This document shows, piece by piece, positions 1 through 13,700 of a stretch of DNA of 64,000 bases (the stretch's first letter is position 1; each line of letters starts with the position of its first letter). The translations under genes and the position numbers were made by a program. The stretch is from assembly GCA_050084515.1 (NCBI GenBank), contig CM114273.1:24676001-24740000 (forward strand). The letters are read 5' to 3'. Origin of the DNA: Blasia pusilla. Lineage: Eukaryota; Marchantiophyta; Marchantiopsida; Blasiales. The notes below the pieces were generated by a model. That model searched no databases. It saw only the letters and a program-made list of their open reading frames with translations, and was not told the DNA's origin.

Positions 1-952
1 ACTTGTTGTCTGCGTCCGTGGTAGAGGGGTACCAGAGTTCCCTACCGAGGGATATTTTGTTGTTGGGGGCATAGGACTTGGAGCGGGTAGGGACCATTGA
101 TTTGGTTATTGCAGGTTGGCCATGTTAGGGTCAATCGAGTGTCACTATCGCCTTGGCTCGCACCACATACTCATATGTAGGATGTCTCGGGCGAATCCTC
201 ACCACGAACTCATGTCGGGTGATATACTATGTGGTACTCGCTCCTCCCAAGGATGTTTATATCCTAGAATGGAAAACGCTCCACATCGGCTCTCGTCAAG
301 CCCAATCCTCTAAATGACGTTTTCCCCAACATCGGGGGTTGCGCTCATGAATCCAACAAGACGCGCTATGGACTGAAAGCTCTACCTCCGGGACTCACCA
401 ACTGGAAGACCTCTTCTCTGTTATCCAGCAACACAACTCCTGGAGAAGCCATGGCACGCTCTACGCGGGTCTAACGGGCATCTTTGCCATCCTAGCAGCC
501 GTCGCCTACCATGAATCTGACGTGGACGGCCCGAGCATCCGCTCTAAGGGCACGTCCATCACCTCCTCTACAATCACCTCTAAACGTACTGCAAGAACTC
601 CAATTCCACGCTCACATAGTGAAGCGGCCAGCTGTAAAGCCTCGGCGGGGATATCCCCCAACGTCATAACATCAGAAGTAGAAAATAAAAGAGTGTGGTA
701 CACAACGGTGGCCGCCCGCAACAACATGCTCGACACATGCCCCTCATGAGCATCAAAAATAGGAGTCGTTGCACTCGCTTCTCCCATCGCTCTCCGTGCT
801 TGCACACCAATATCATCACCAACTCTCCAAGAACTTTGATGAGGACTCATCAATGGGGTCCTCATTGCTTCGGACAACGTGAAAGATTGAGAAATCCTAG
901 GCTATTTTTTGGCTTCCCCTCTGTGGATCCAACTCTGAAGCTGCTCCACTAA
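1..952 (-). other. No clear gene; probable continuation of gypsy element
   Basis: This stretch lies 3' of the minus-strand gypsy gag at 953-2340, so pol would be expected here. A 123-codon open frame (506-877, minus) shows no protease, reverse transcriptase or integrase motif that I can recognise. I see no LTR, tRNA or plus-strand gene. It is most simply decayed retrotransposon DNA cut by the window edge. Confidence 0.3.
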
Positions 953-2340
953 CTAAACGGGACCACCTGGTGCACGATCTCTGGGCCCACGCGGACCGAC
1001 TACTCGCTCTAGTGCCCTCTTTGGCCCTCGGTCCAGACGTAACTCAAGATGTAAACTGAAACACATTGTGCATATATGACCATACCTCTGACAATAGTCA
1101 CACTGATAACCTCTTGGTGCAGCACCATCTCCTCTTCCATGATGAGGCACACGTCCGTGAGCGTGACGGGTGCAATCGCGCAAATGATGGGCTCCACCAC
1201 ATGAGCAACAAGTAATAGTAGGCGGCTACTGCTGAGCCGCATATGAAGGCGTATATCTTTGTGGTACGGCCTCCCGGTATCCTCCTTGAGCTCGTGGTGC
1301 CACACTCGACCTATCTCGGCGTCCACGTTACTGCACACGTGGTGTAGACAATCGTGACTGCTCTCGCCCAGAATCCATGGTGGCTACGCTCTCCTCCGCC
1401 ATGTTGCGCTCAATATTCTCGGCGGTCCTAAAAACATCTCTCCACGTAGGGGAGGTGTTCATAAGAAGCACCCCCTCCCGTAATCGTGTCCGCAGGGTCC
1501 GGTCCAGCATCGTGTACCATGACTAGATAGCCTGAGCCTCTATCACCCCCTGAGTGACGTTGATCAACCGGCGCAAGCGAGTGTAAGCCTCACGCAAACT
1601 CTCAAACGTGCGCCTCTAGAAGTCGTGGATGCTGCGTAACTTCTTCGTCCGTACGTCTTGGTAGCTCGCCCTCAACTCAGCAAAGAACTCAACCACAGGG
1701 TTGAATATGGGACAAACCCAACTAGACGGTGCAACTGCTCCAGTGCGAGTGACCCCTCCTAAAATGTCACTAGTGGAAGAGGAAGTAGCCTCTCCTGACT
1801 CCTCCTCCTCATCTAGGAATGGCTCCGTCCATGAGACATAGTGTGGGTCATAGTAGAGTCGCCATGCCTCAATCTCTTGGGCATATCTGTGGGAGAACTC
1901 ATGGTAATCGTCCATGGGCGCCCCCTCTAAATGCTAGAACATACCGTTTCATGTTGTAAATGGGTTGAACTCTCTAGAGTTCCAAGCCCGCTGTGAGTCA
2001 CACCAACTCTTAAACTCCGCAATGAAGTCGTGTAGCGCTATCGTGCCTACAGCACCCGAAAATCTACGCGATCCTCTACCCCAGTCGTCCATCTCGTACG
2101 CCCAACTGGTAGGACCACTCAATGTGTACGGTGGATCACTAACACACTCCTCCATACGCTCACTCTTGTCTGAAGACAAGACAGAAGGAGATCGATGTGG
2201 TCTCTCACGTGGAGAACCTCGAAACCTCGCACGACTCCGGATAAACCCTCCAGAGCTACTCTCAGGTCCACTACCTCGCCTCTCAAAATCTCGAAAGGAC
2301 GTCGTGATGGCCCTCGTGCCCCTCTCACATGATCACTCTC
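953..2340 (-). pseudogene. Ty3/gypsy gag remnant with CCHC zinc knuckle
   Basis: Gag forms the retrotransposon particle and binds its RNA. Read on the minus strand, the pieces run from a disordered Arg/Ser-rich N-terminus (about 2340-2100), through a capsid-like region (about 2100-1330, pieces 2179-1949, 1915-1616 and 1510-1328), to a nucleocapsid knuckle at 1102-1061. The knuckle reads CDYCQRYGHICTMC, an exact C-X2-C-X4-H-X4-C. The pieces lie in different frames and are separated by stops, so no full gag is open. The capsid-like part contains segments such as WVCPIFNPVVEFFAELRASY and TLRTRLREGVLLM, typical of plant gypsy gag. No primer-binding site or LTR is visible upstream (2340-3900). It may be a relative of the gypsy element at 52 kb, but that copy lacks gag, so the two cannot be compared here. 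Confidence 0.65.
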
Positions 2341-3913
2341 AATCTCGTGAGTAGTCCCTCAATCACTCAAACTAAACATGCGGCAATCAATCTACAGTCA
2401 CTCACTGAGACGTGTGTTGTGCGGCAAATCAATCGATCTATCCTCTCATCAATAAACCATCCTTAATCTAGACATCCCACAAAATTCTATGTCCCCTAAA
2501 CCCATACATCATCGATGATACTAGCATCAGCATGAAACCCAATATCCCAAATAACTTCCCAATATCCGAAAATCCCTCACACGTGCAGGGTAAGAGACCA
2601 AAATGGATAATCTGACAATAATGTCCATATTGCTCCTCGGCAACTGCAAATCTCGACCCCAACTCAGTCTTGAAGAAAAATTCTCCAATCAGCAAGTCGT
2701 ACTCCTCTCGTACTAACGATGCTCAAACCTCCTCGATGTGCGGTGCAGGTCCACTGGTCCGGTGCGGCACTGGCGGCACGGAACGGCTACACAAAGCACG
2801 GCACTCGGCGACATATCCTCCTCAATCAGCAATTCTCATGCTCTGCACCTTAGTGAAGGAGCGGCTCCGCGATCGAGACGGTGCGATGCTGCCACATGTG
2901 GCACGGTGCAGTAATCGGCAGCGCGTTACGGCTACGGGCGTCACGACACGGTACTCGATCGTCGTGGAGCGGCGACCAATCACAACATAGCAGCATGAAA
3001 TCAAAACTCAAACACCATAACACCATGGGTCATCTGCCATCACTTGTTGATGATAATGATGGTGGCGGCCAGAACAAAGTATGTGGTGGCGACGCAAGTA
3101 AGAGAATCAACGAACGTCGTGGAAGATCCTCCACTCCGTAATGGGGGCAATGGCAACCAAAGGATGGACAACGGCCAAATGTGGCTTTGAGCAACGTTAG
3201 GCAATGGCAACGGCCAACGGTGGACGCTTTTTGGTGTAGTTGACCGTTGACAGCAGACCACTGATGGTGACTATGACGGCAACGGCCGCCGCCGGTACGA
3301 CGGCTGGTTTACGGTTAGAACAATTTAACCCTAAAAATTGCCTAGCAATGGCAGTTTTGCAAGATTGACCATTCTTTTTTTCTTGCAACTCCAAATTGCG
3401 CACCGTTTGTTGTATAGCGTGCACAACTTTACAATCTACAAGAGTCTCAAAACATATTTGGAATTGGAGATTCCACTAAAAATTGACAGGGAATGTCGTA
3501 AAGCCCAATGTCTCTTTCTCCTACACAAAATTTGGCAGCGCTTTCACGCTGATTTCTCCCAACGAAAATATAAAACATGTGAGAACATAAATCAGCAAGC
3601 TACATGGTGCTCCCAAGAGCACCGGCATGGGGCAACCCACCCCCATACTCAATCCTTATCAAAAATTGGGCAGCGCTTCCGCGCGCCACTCTTCCACACG
3701 AAAAATCGGCAAAGGAATTATCACAAGTAAGCGGCTCTTGCTCGAGTGAGCACTCCCATGAACCGCTAAACGGGGAATATGATCTCCAACCTGCAAAACC
3801 AGTGAGTGACCAGCGAGCTCCCCCATGAAGCTCTCTCACTCACTCATTCTCTCTTTGTAAAATAAGATCAAATCTCGGTCACAACACTATAGTTCTCACA
3901 TGTGTCTCTCAAT
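2341..3913. other. Intergenic, no gene seen
   Basis: There is no coding segment that I recognise. Around 3130-3310 the DNA is rich in GGCAACGGC-like words (imperfect low-complexity repeats). From about 3600 to 3900 the composition changes to AG/CT-rich sequence leading into the inverted-repeat arm. Confidence 0.4.
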
Positions 3914-4325
3914 GTCAAACCAAACCCACTCTCCTAATGAAAGGCTTGGGTCACACACAGAAGACAAGCAAGACCATAGCTCCGCCGCCTCATGCCAAGA
4001 GGTTCAACAAAGAGAAAATGAGCTCTCAAGCTCTCTCTCCGTGAGATATACCCCTCTCCTCTCCCAAGCTCTCTCCATGGTAACGTATGCTCCCAAGTCA
4101 CCTCCTTAGCTCTTGACTTGATGTAGGAGGTGAAGGGCCACTTTCCACAAATACAAAGTCAATCACATCCTCAAAATGGTACTAACCTGAAGAAGTAAGT
4201 TTCTCAATATGGCTCCAAATGAGCCGAAACGAAGGGGAAATTTGCTCTCTCAAGTTTCACGGGGCCAGAACAGGTCATCCTCCACCTACTGAGCCTGTCC
4301 TTCACTGCTCACGAAGGCGCTTTAC
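3914..4325 (+). repeat. Left arm of 410-bp inverted repeat
   Basis: This segment is the reverse complement, with scattered differences, of 6096-6503. Outer ends match (GTCAAACCAAACCCACTCTCC here; the complement of GAGTTTGGATTGAC at the far end of the other arm), and inner ends match (GAAGGCGCT versus AGCGCCTTC). Between the arms lies a broken gypsy pol. The left arm ends where recognisable RT begins, so it probably replaces the 5' part of pol. Confidence 0.75.
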
Positions 4326-4380
4326 TAGACTCACCGATCTATCCTAAGAGACGTGACATCTTACTAATGCAGCTGCAATC

Positions 4381-6085
4381 TTTATGGGCCTAATGAATAA
4401 TATCTTTCGTCCATACCTAGATAAGTTTGTCATCGTATTCTTAGACGATAAATTTTTCTACATTAAAACCATAGAGAAGCATATAAAGCATCTACAAGAA
4501 GTTGTTCAAATCCTACGAGATAATGAATTGTATGCTAAAACTTCAAAATATGAGTTTGGTAAGGCAAAAGTTGATTATCTAGAGCTCTTAGTAAATGAAA
4601 AAGGCATTTAAGTGATGAGAGAAAAGGTAGAAATGATCAAAAAATAGAGTGCATTTAAGGATCAAACTCAATTGAAGAGTTTTTGAGGATTATCAAGATT
4701 CTATTGAAGATTTGTCAAAGGTTTTGCTCGAATCACACAGTCCTTGCCAACTTTACTATGAAAAGGAAAAAAAATGGAATTGGGGTACATCACAAGAGAT
4801 TGATTTTCAATCATTAAAAGATGCCTTAATCAAAGCCCCTATTTTGAAATGGCATGATCCTAATCGACCTATCAAGTTAGCGACAAATGTATTAGATACT
4901 ACTAGTGGATTAGTATTAGAACAAGAATGGGAGGATGGATGACATCCTATTGCCTTTTTTTCTCGCAAATTGTCGCCATCGGAGCAAAAATACCATACAA
5001 CTAAGCAATAAGAACTTGCGATTGTATTGATAACCAAGTATTGGAAATACTATTTGGGTGATAAAGAGTTTGTGATGGAGACTCATCACTAGCCCTTGAT
5101 ATAATTAGAGTCCCAAAAGAAGCTCTCCAAACACCAAATTTGATGACAGAATGGTGAAAATATTTCATCATGAAAATTATCTATGTAAAATGAAAGAAGA
5201 AGTTGGCGGACGCGTTGACTTGTATCCCACAGGTGAACAATATATTTGAAGTACATATTCACTCTGGTTGGTAAAACACGTTGACTAAACCAAAAATGGA
5301 GGAAGAAGAAATTACACTTGCTATTTAGGCCAAAAAAACACTCGAGTCGCAAGGATTGATTTTCTATTAAGGTAAAAGTATGGATCCTACAAGATCCACA
5401 CTTACACACCAAGTATTATCCGAGGCTCACGACTCAATCATTGCGGATCATATGGGAGTTGAAAAAACTTTAGAGGGGTTACAACGGGATACTATTGGCC
5501 CAAAATGAGAGAAGATGTTGATGCATACGTAAGAAGTTGTTTGATTTGTCAACAAAGAAAGGCTCGGAAGACAAAACCAGCATGATCGTTAAAGCCCATT
5601 CCAACATTTCAATAATATTGGGAACATGTCATTATGGATCTTTTTTGTGAGCTACCATGTACGATCACAAAATATGACTCTATGATAGTCTTTGTGAATA
5701 GACTAAGCAAGATGACGTACCTTCATCCGACAAAGAAGATTTTCACTGCATTAGAGTTGGCGAGGATCTACGTCGAGACAATCTTTGTCCATCATGGTCT
5801 TCCTAAAGTGATCATCACTGATAGAGGAACCTATTTTACAAGTCTATTTTGGAAGGATTTATTTGGATCTCTCCAAACTAAACTAGCCATGTCTACATCT
5901 TATCATCCTCAAATTGATGGAGAAATTGAAAGGGCCAACCGTACCATCTAGGATATGATACGGGCCTTAACATTGGAGGATCAACAAGGATGGGACTCAT
6001 TGTTACCACTAGTAGAGTTCTCCTAGAACAACTCCATGAACTCTTTCACAAAGGCAACACCCTTATTTTTAATATTGTATGTTAG
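4381..6085 (+). pseudogene. Ty3/gypsy chromovirus pol fragment: RT, RNase H, integrase
   Basis: This is the remnant of a replicating polyprotein. In order: the RT palm with the FLDD catalytic box (about 4436-4450) and the HLQEVVQILRDNELYAKTSK segment; the RT/RNase H connection (WNWGTSQEIDFQSLKDALIK, about 4760-4840) and RNase H (PIAFFSRKLSPSEQKYHTT, about 4945-5000); the integrase zinc-binding part (CLICQQRKARK, about 5540); and the integrase core (5634-5951). In the core the first catalytic Asp position reads Asn (VNRLSKM), the second Asp is kept (TDRGTYF) and Glu is kept (GEIERANR). Numerous in-frame stops (for example at 4609, 4645, 4687 and 5949) make it non-functional. RT upstream of the palm is missing. 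The integrase is interrupted after about 6085 by the right inverted-repeat arm and resumes near 6790. Confidence 0.85.
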
Positions 6086-6095
6086 GATAGATCAA

Positions 6096-6603
<508 letters not shown>

Positions 6604-6785
6604 GGAGATATCAACTTGATTTAATTGGAGATATTTTGGTACTTATTGTCTCTTTGTTTGGATATCATGAGTTAGCATGGGATCGTACATGTTTGATGAT
6701 AACGATGTATGTTGTATAACGATATGTTTGTGCTCGACATGTGTGGTGAGCATCCCTTCATTTCTTCTAGTCTCATTTGAATGGG

Positions 6786-7371
6786 GAAACTTCTTAAGGA
6801 ATCTATAAAGGTAGCAACAATTAATGAGTTTGAGGATCAGATTCATAAAGGAGTAGCTTGCTAAGAAGAAGTTGGATATTGCCCAAAATCGAAAAAAATA
6901 ATATGTAGATACTTATCGTCGAAATGTGGAGTTTTTTTTTTAAGGAAAGAGGTTTGGTTAGAAACAACCAATTTGTCATTAGTAGGGAACTTCTTGATAT
7001 ATTGGGCCTTTCACTATCCTACAAAAAGTGGGCGCCATGGCGTATAATCTAGACCTATTTATGCATTTGAAAATCCATCATGTGTTTCATGTCTCTCTTC
7101 TTTGACAGTTTATTCCACGCCCTAAAAGATTAGAGGACAATATTTGCCCTCCATCACTTCCTCAAATCATAGCAGATCATGAAGAATTTGAAGTGGAACG
7201 TATCTTGAAGAAACACACTCGATGAGCTCATCACCAACGAGTCAAATATTTGGATCAATGGAAAAGATATCCATTATATGAGGCCATATGGGAACCCTCA
7301 GCCAATTTGGTCAATACACCATTGATAGTGCAAGACTTTGAAAGTTCTCACAACGAGGGCGTTGCGTCTTA
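6786..7371 (+). pseudogene. Chromovirus integrase C-terminus and chromodomain
   Basis: This continues the pol remnant after the insertion. The integrase C-terminal barrel is recognisable (YIGPFTILQKVGAMAYNLDL, then HLKIHHVFHVSLL, about 6990-7105). It is followed by a chromodomain (about 7180-7330) with EEFEVERILKK at its start, YLDQWKRYP in the middle and AIWEPSANL near the end. Chromodomains in chromoviruses bind modified histone tails and steer integration into heterochromatin. Aromatic-cage positions are broadly kept (the Trp in DQW and in IWEP). Several stops occur upstream (for example in the segment at 6860-6990), so the product is not made. The reading frame of the chromodomain itself is nearly clean, with one stop at about 7223. 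Confidence 0.8.
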
Positions 7372-7383
7372 AATGGGGGGAGG
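7372..7383 (+). promoter_or_regulatory. Putative polypurine tract of the chromovirus
   Basis: AATGGGGGGAGG immediately follows the chromodomain stop, where a plus-strand primer site is expected. The following DNA (to about 7800) may be the 3' LTR. A TATA-like TATAAAAAAA at 7671-7680 would fit an LTR promoter. I cannot pair it with a 5' LTR. Confidence 0.45.
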
Positions 7384-9917
<2,534 letters not shown>

Positions 9918-10798
9918 ATGGCGGTAATGGGATCTGTCACAGCATCTTCCATGGGTTGCCCTGCACCCGCGCTGTCGGGATGTATTTCGACGTCTTCGCA
10001 AACCAACGGGATTCGCTCCTACTTCTTCTCGGGCTCGCACTCTCTGCAGGTCAGAATTGGTCTCTCGAATGAGTTTCCTGTTTTGTTCACGATTCCCTCT
10101 CTTTTGCGTTGCTTGTCACCGACATTGAATGCTTGTACTGCAATTTCTATCCCGCTTGGTCTTTGTGGAGATTTCTCTTCATTCAACCGATTAGATTCTT
10201 CCATTTCCCGGTTTCGTCTGTAATTCCCTTCCAATCCACTAGAAAAGCTCACCTCTACTACTTTCTTCTACTAGCTTCCCATGCACATTGTTTCGCTGCC
10301 CATTCAGTGTGTTTGACACAGAATTTTTCTCACGATTTTGACCAAGTTGTTTCTCACCCGCGAATTAAACTTTTAACTCCGTTCTTCCTGCGGAAGGAAT
10401 TTCTTAGACAATTCTCTACAAATGGATGAAAGGAGTTTTAACAGATTCTGAACTGGTCGGTGTTGTCCACCCAGGTTGAGGCTGGGGACGCGCGAGTTAC
10501 ATGCAGGAAGGATGGCATCCACCCGAAGTTCTTCACAGAGGCCAAGGTTTACTGCAAGGGAGAGCTTGTCATGAGCACTGGCGGAACTCAAAGTGAGTAC
10601 ATCGTGGATGTATGGTCCGGAAACCATCCTTTTTACCAGGGCAACAAATCTGCTCTTCTTCTGGATGCTGACAGAGTAGACAAGTTCAAGCAGCGATATG
10701 GAAACCTGGCGAACCTCAATGACATTCCCGTGTTGGAGACGGGAGAAATCATTTTTGAGAGGAAGAAGAAAGGTGGGAAGGGCAAAGGCAAGAAGTAG
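9918..10798 (+). CDS. RPL31: Plastid 50S ribosomal protein bL31c, two exons
   Basis: This nuclear gene encodes the chloroplast large-subunit protein bL31. Exon 1 is 9918-10049 (44 codons) and exon 2 is 10475-10798 (107 codons plus stop), giving 151 residues. The intron (10050-10474) is GT..AG with CAG/GTCAGA at the donor and CACCCAG at the acceptor, phase 0. Exon 1 is a Ser/Ala-rich transit-peptide-like leader (MAVMGSVTASSMGCPAPALS). Exon 2 holds the mature domain with family motifs CRKDGIHPKFF, KVYCKGELV, STGGTQSEYIVDVWSGNHPF and a Lys/Gly-rich tail. Two of the Cys positions associated with zinc in some bL31 proteins are present (CRKD and YCKG). The ATG at 9918 is chosen because no upstream in-frame ATG exists; a frame extending to 9882 begins with GTG. 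Exon boundaries are inferred from splice consensus and frame. Confidence 0.93.
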
Positions 10799-13700
10799 GT
10801 TGAAACATAATTGAGGTATCTTTAGATAATCACGGGCGTTACCACAACGAAGTAGCTCAGGTGGATTTTTTTTTTTCTAGGTTTCCCTTTGTAATATATG
10901 AGTATTCAAGAGGGGCACCGGGGGCGACTTCCCCTCAATGGATTGGCCTGGCTCCTCATCATTACCATGGTTGGAAGTTCTGAAATTGTTTGGGACTCTC
11001 GTAAATTTATGAAGTATCCGAACGATTGAAGGCGGGACATGACGAGAGCCAGAACGTTTTTGTGATGTTGATTACCTCGTCACCAGTAACGATGAACAAT
11101 CAGCTAGTGGTCTTGAATATAGGGTGGGGAGAAGGAGTTCCTACTCGTCTTAGCTGATTTTGAGTGTCCAAGAGCTCCATGCTCTCCCCACTTCCTGTGT
11201 CAAAGGTTTGTTGTCGCAGAGATTCTTGAGCCCTGGAGCCCCTTCTCATTACAGCTGACATGGAATTATCCTGCGCTTTTCCGGAACTCTGCTCTGTGTT
11301 GGTCCCTGGTCTGACTTTGTGGGGAATCGGCTTTATGTATGACCACGTTCTGGTTTCTCCTCCTTTGAGAGCAAATTGCCCTCATCCGGACAATGTCCCA
11401 ACGATTTGCGGCTGTTTCCGGAACGGCATTCTCCAGTAGGCAATGCTTGAACGACGAGTTAGGTAACTTAGGTTTCCTTAAATATAGCAGATCCATTTGT
11501 GGGACCTTCTTAGGTTAGAGTTGCGAAAGTTTGTCGTGTTGATCGTGGATCCGTTGGGAATCCTTAGCACATTGAAGTGCGCACGCAATCAGCGAAGTCT
11601 TGGATTATGCGTTTCCGTGCCTGGAGGTCTCTGCAGACAACTAGTCGCTGGAAGAACTTCACGTCGGCAACCGTCTTCATTGTCAGTTTTTCCCGTCTTT
11701 TTCGCAGTTTATCCCGGTGATCAGCATTGATGTTTGCGATGAGAGGTGACGTTGGGAAAGCAACTAAACCTGAACTTCTTGCTCTAATCGGATTGTAATA
11801 ATTTCACAAACTTAGCGTTTTTGGATTTATGCACACTCTTGAATATTCCAAGTTCATCGGAAGTCTGCGTTGTGAGACTCCGGTACCTCATTCCATTCCC
11901 GCCGGACGTGGAGGAGCGGGTGGTGCGAGAATATATCCTGTGCCTTAATACGGACAGAGCACATCGTCATGGGGATTGATCCTCCTAGAGGCAACATGAC
12001 ATACCTGGACCCTGGAACTGGTGGCAGGGATCGAAAGTTCTTTCGAGTTGTTTCACAACAACCTGACGGATCGAACAGATCTTCTGAGAGTGTTGCCATA
12101 CTGGCCGCCTCGACAAGCTGTTTGAGCTTGTTCTTTCTTTGACACGGTCTTCCTGGCTCTAACAAGCCCAGTGGCTGCTGCGACGAATCGGAGTCGTCTG
12201 CTGGATAGCAAATCCTCCCTGCAGCCAATCTCCGTATATCATTGAAAAGCCCGAGGCACCATCTGCCCGACCCTGGCGGCCCTAGTGCGGAGGCCACCCT
12301 CCTCGCCCTTCGCCTCCTATCAGTAATCTGTAATATACTGGCGACGATGGAGCGCTTAACAAATATCTATGAACCCATTTCGGCATTACCACTGTTTACA
12401 AATTGTGGCACGCGACCGCAGGTCCTGGGCGCCGAGCGTCTTCTAATTCTAGCGATCATTGGCCGCTTGCAAACTTCATCTCGTGTCTCTTTGTGGATCC
12501 GCTGCAGTGCCGCCTGCTATTGCGCTGCACTCTTTCGCATATGGAGCGCGGGGGATCCCCGCTCATCCAATCTTAAAATTGCTATAATTGATGCTGACGC
12601 CGATTTGCTCTAACTACCGTGATTGCTTGCTCGACCTTTTGGTCAGGTGAGGCAAGCAAGCTCCTTTCGGTTCTCCTTCTCACAACCTCCAGATCTTTCC
12701 TGATTCATCGTGCTTGGATCCGTGCGCAGCGAAGTGGTGCAGCTGGTGGGGAAGTGAGCCTCTTTATCAGTACACACATGTCTTCTGCATCTGAAGAAGC
12801 TGTGTCCGCATTGTGTGTGGTCGGGAATTCACATCGTTTTCGTTCCACTCATGCGTTCGCTGACTCCTACCGTAAATGAGTTAGAGCATTATCGTCTTCC
12901 TAAAACCCATCTCATCGCTACTCATCAAGAAATTATTTTGGTGCTGAATGTAATAAACACCACTTCCGTCGTTCACTTGAAGTCTACACGACACTCCCTT
13001 CTTCGACAAGTAACTCAAGCGAAAACTCTGTTATGCCTTTGCATGAGGTGAATCCTTGGAGAACAGAAACAGTCTAACTTGCTCTGCTTGTCCTCCCTAG
13101 TTGAAGAACAAACTGGGATTCCGTGATGATGTCACCAAGTCATTCAGCTGATCATCCGGTGGATGTTTTCGTGGGAGGCAAGAAGTACTGCTCAAGTCCA
13201 GCTAATGGACGAAATTCCTCTGCATCTTTCCCACAGGATGATGGTCAGCGGTTGGAAATTAGCAGCACTTGACAGAGCATGTAAAGCTCATAGGAGAGTG
13301 AGAAAAACATCATGTCTGGTTACTTCTTACCATTACCATGGTAATAATAATGGTAAGAAGCATCATTGTCGGTGCTGCTTAATTTAATTTTACCAACAGG
13401 CTGATTTAGCATTACCAGTTCTAACGGGTATTAATATGCACCATATATTACTTTCAGACCCCGTCCCCTTCGAATTTCGTTGACCAGTCCGCAAATTTCA
13501 ACTGGATCGCAATTTCGGGTATGTGCTCTTGGAATCGGAACAGGACTTCGGATGTGCCCCTTACTCACCCTGGGTACTAGATCCCTTCCATGTTGTCGCG
13601 TACTACCGCAATTTTCGTCTTCGGTCAGGTTTCTAAATGAGCTTTCCCGCCGCAGACATATACTTCACCAGAAAAGAAAAGGAGCAGGAGGAGAAACAGA

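Noticed and set aside
11854-12297. 147-codon minus-strand frame with Pro/Gly/Ser-rich product
   Set aside because: No recognisable motif, no splice partners, no start context to prefer it; not reported as a gene.
12625-12660. U2 snRNA-like CTCGACCTTTTGG
   Set aside because: Only a short match to the U2 5' region; the following conserved U2 sequence is absent.
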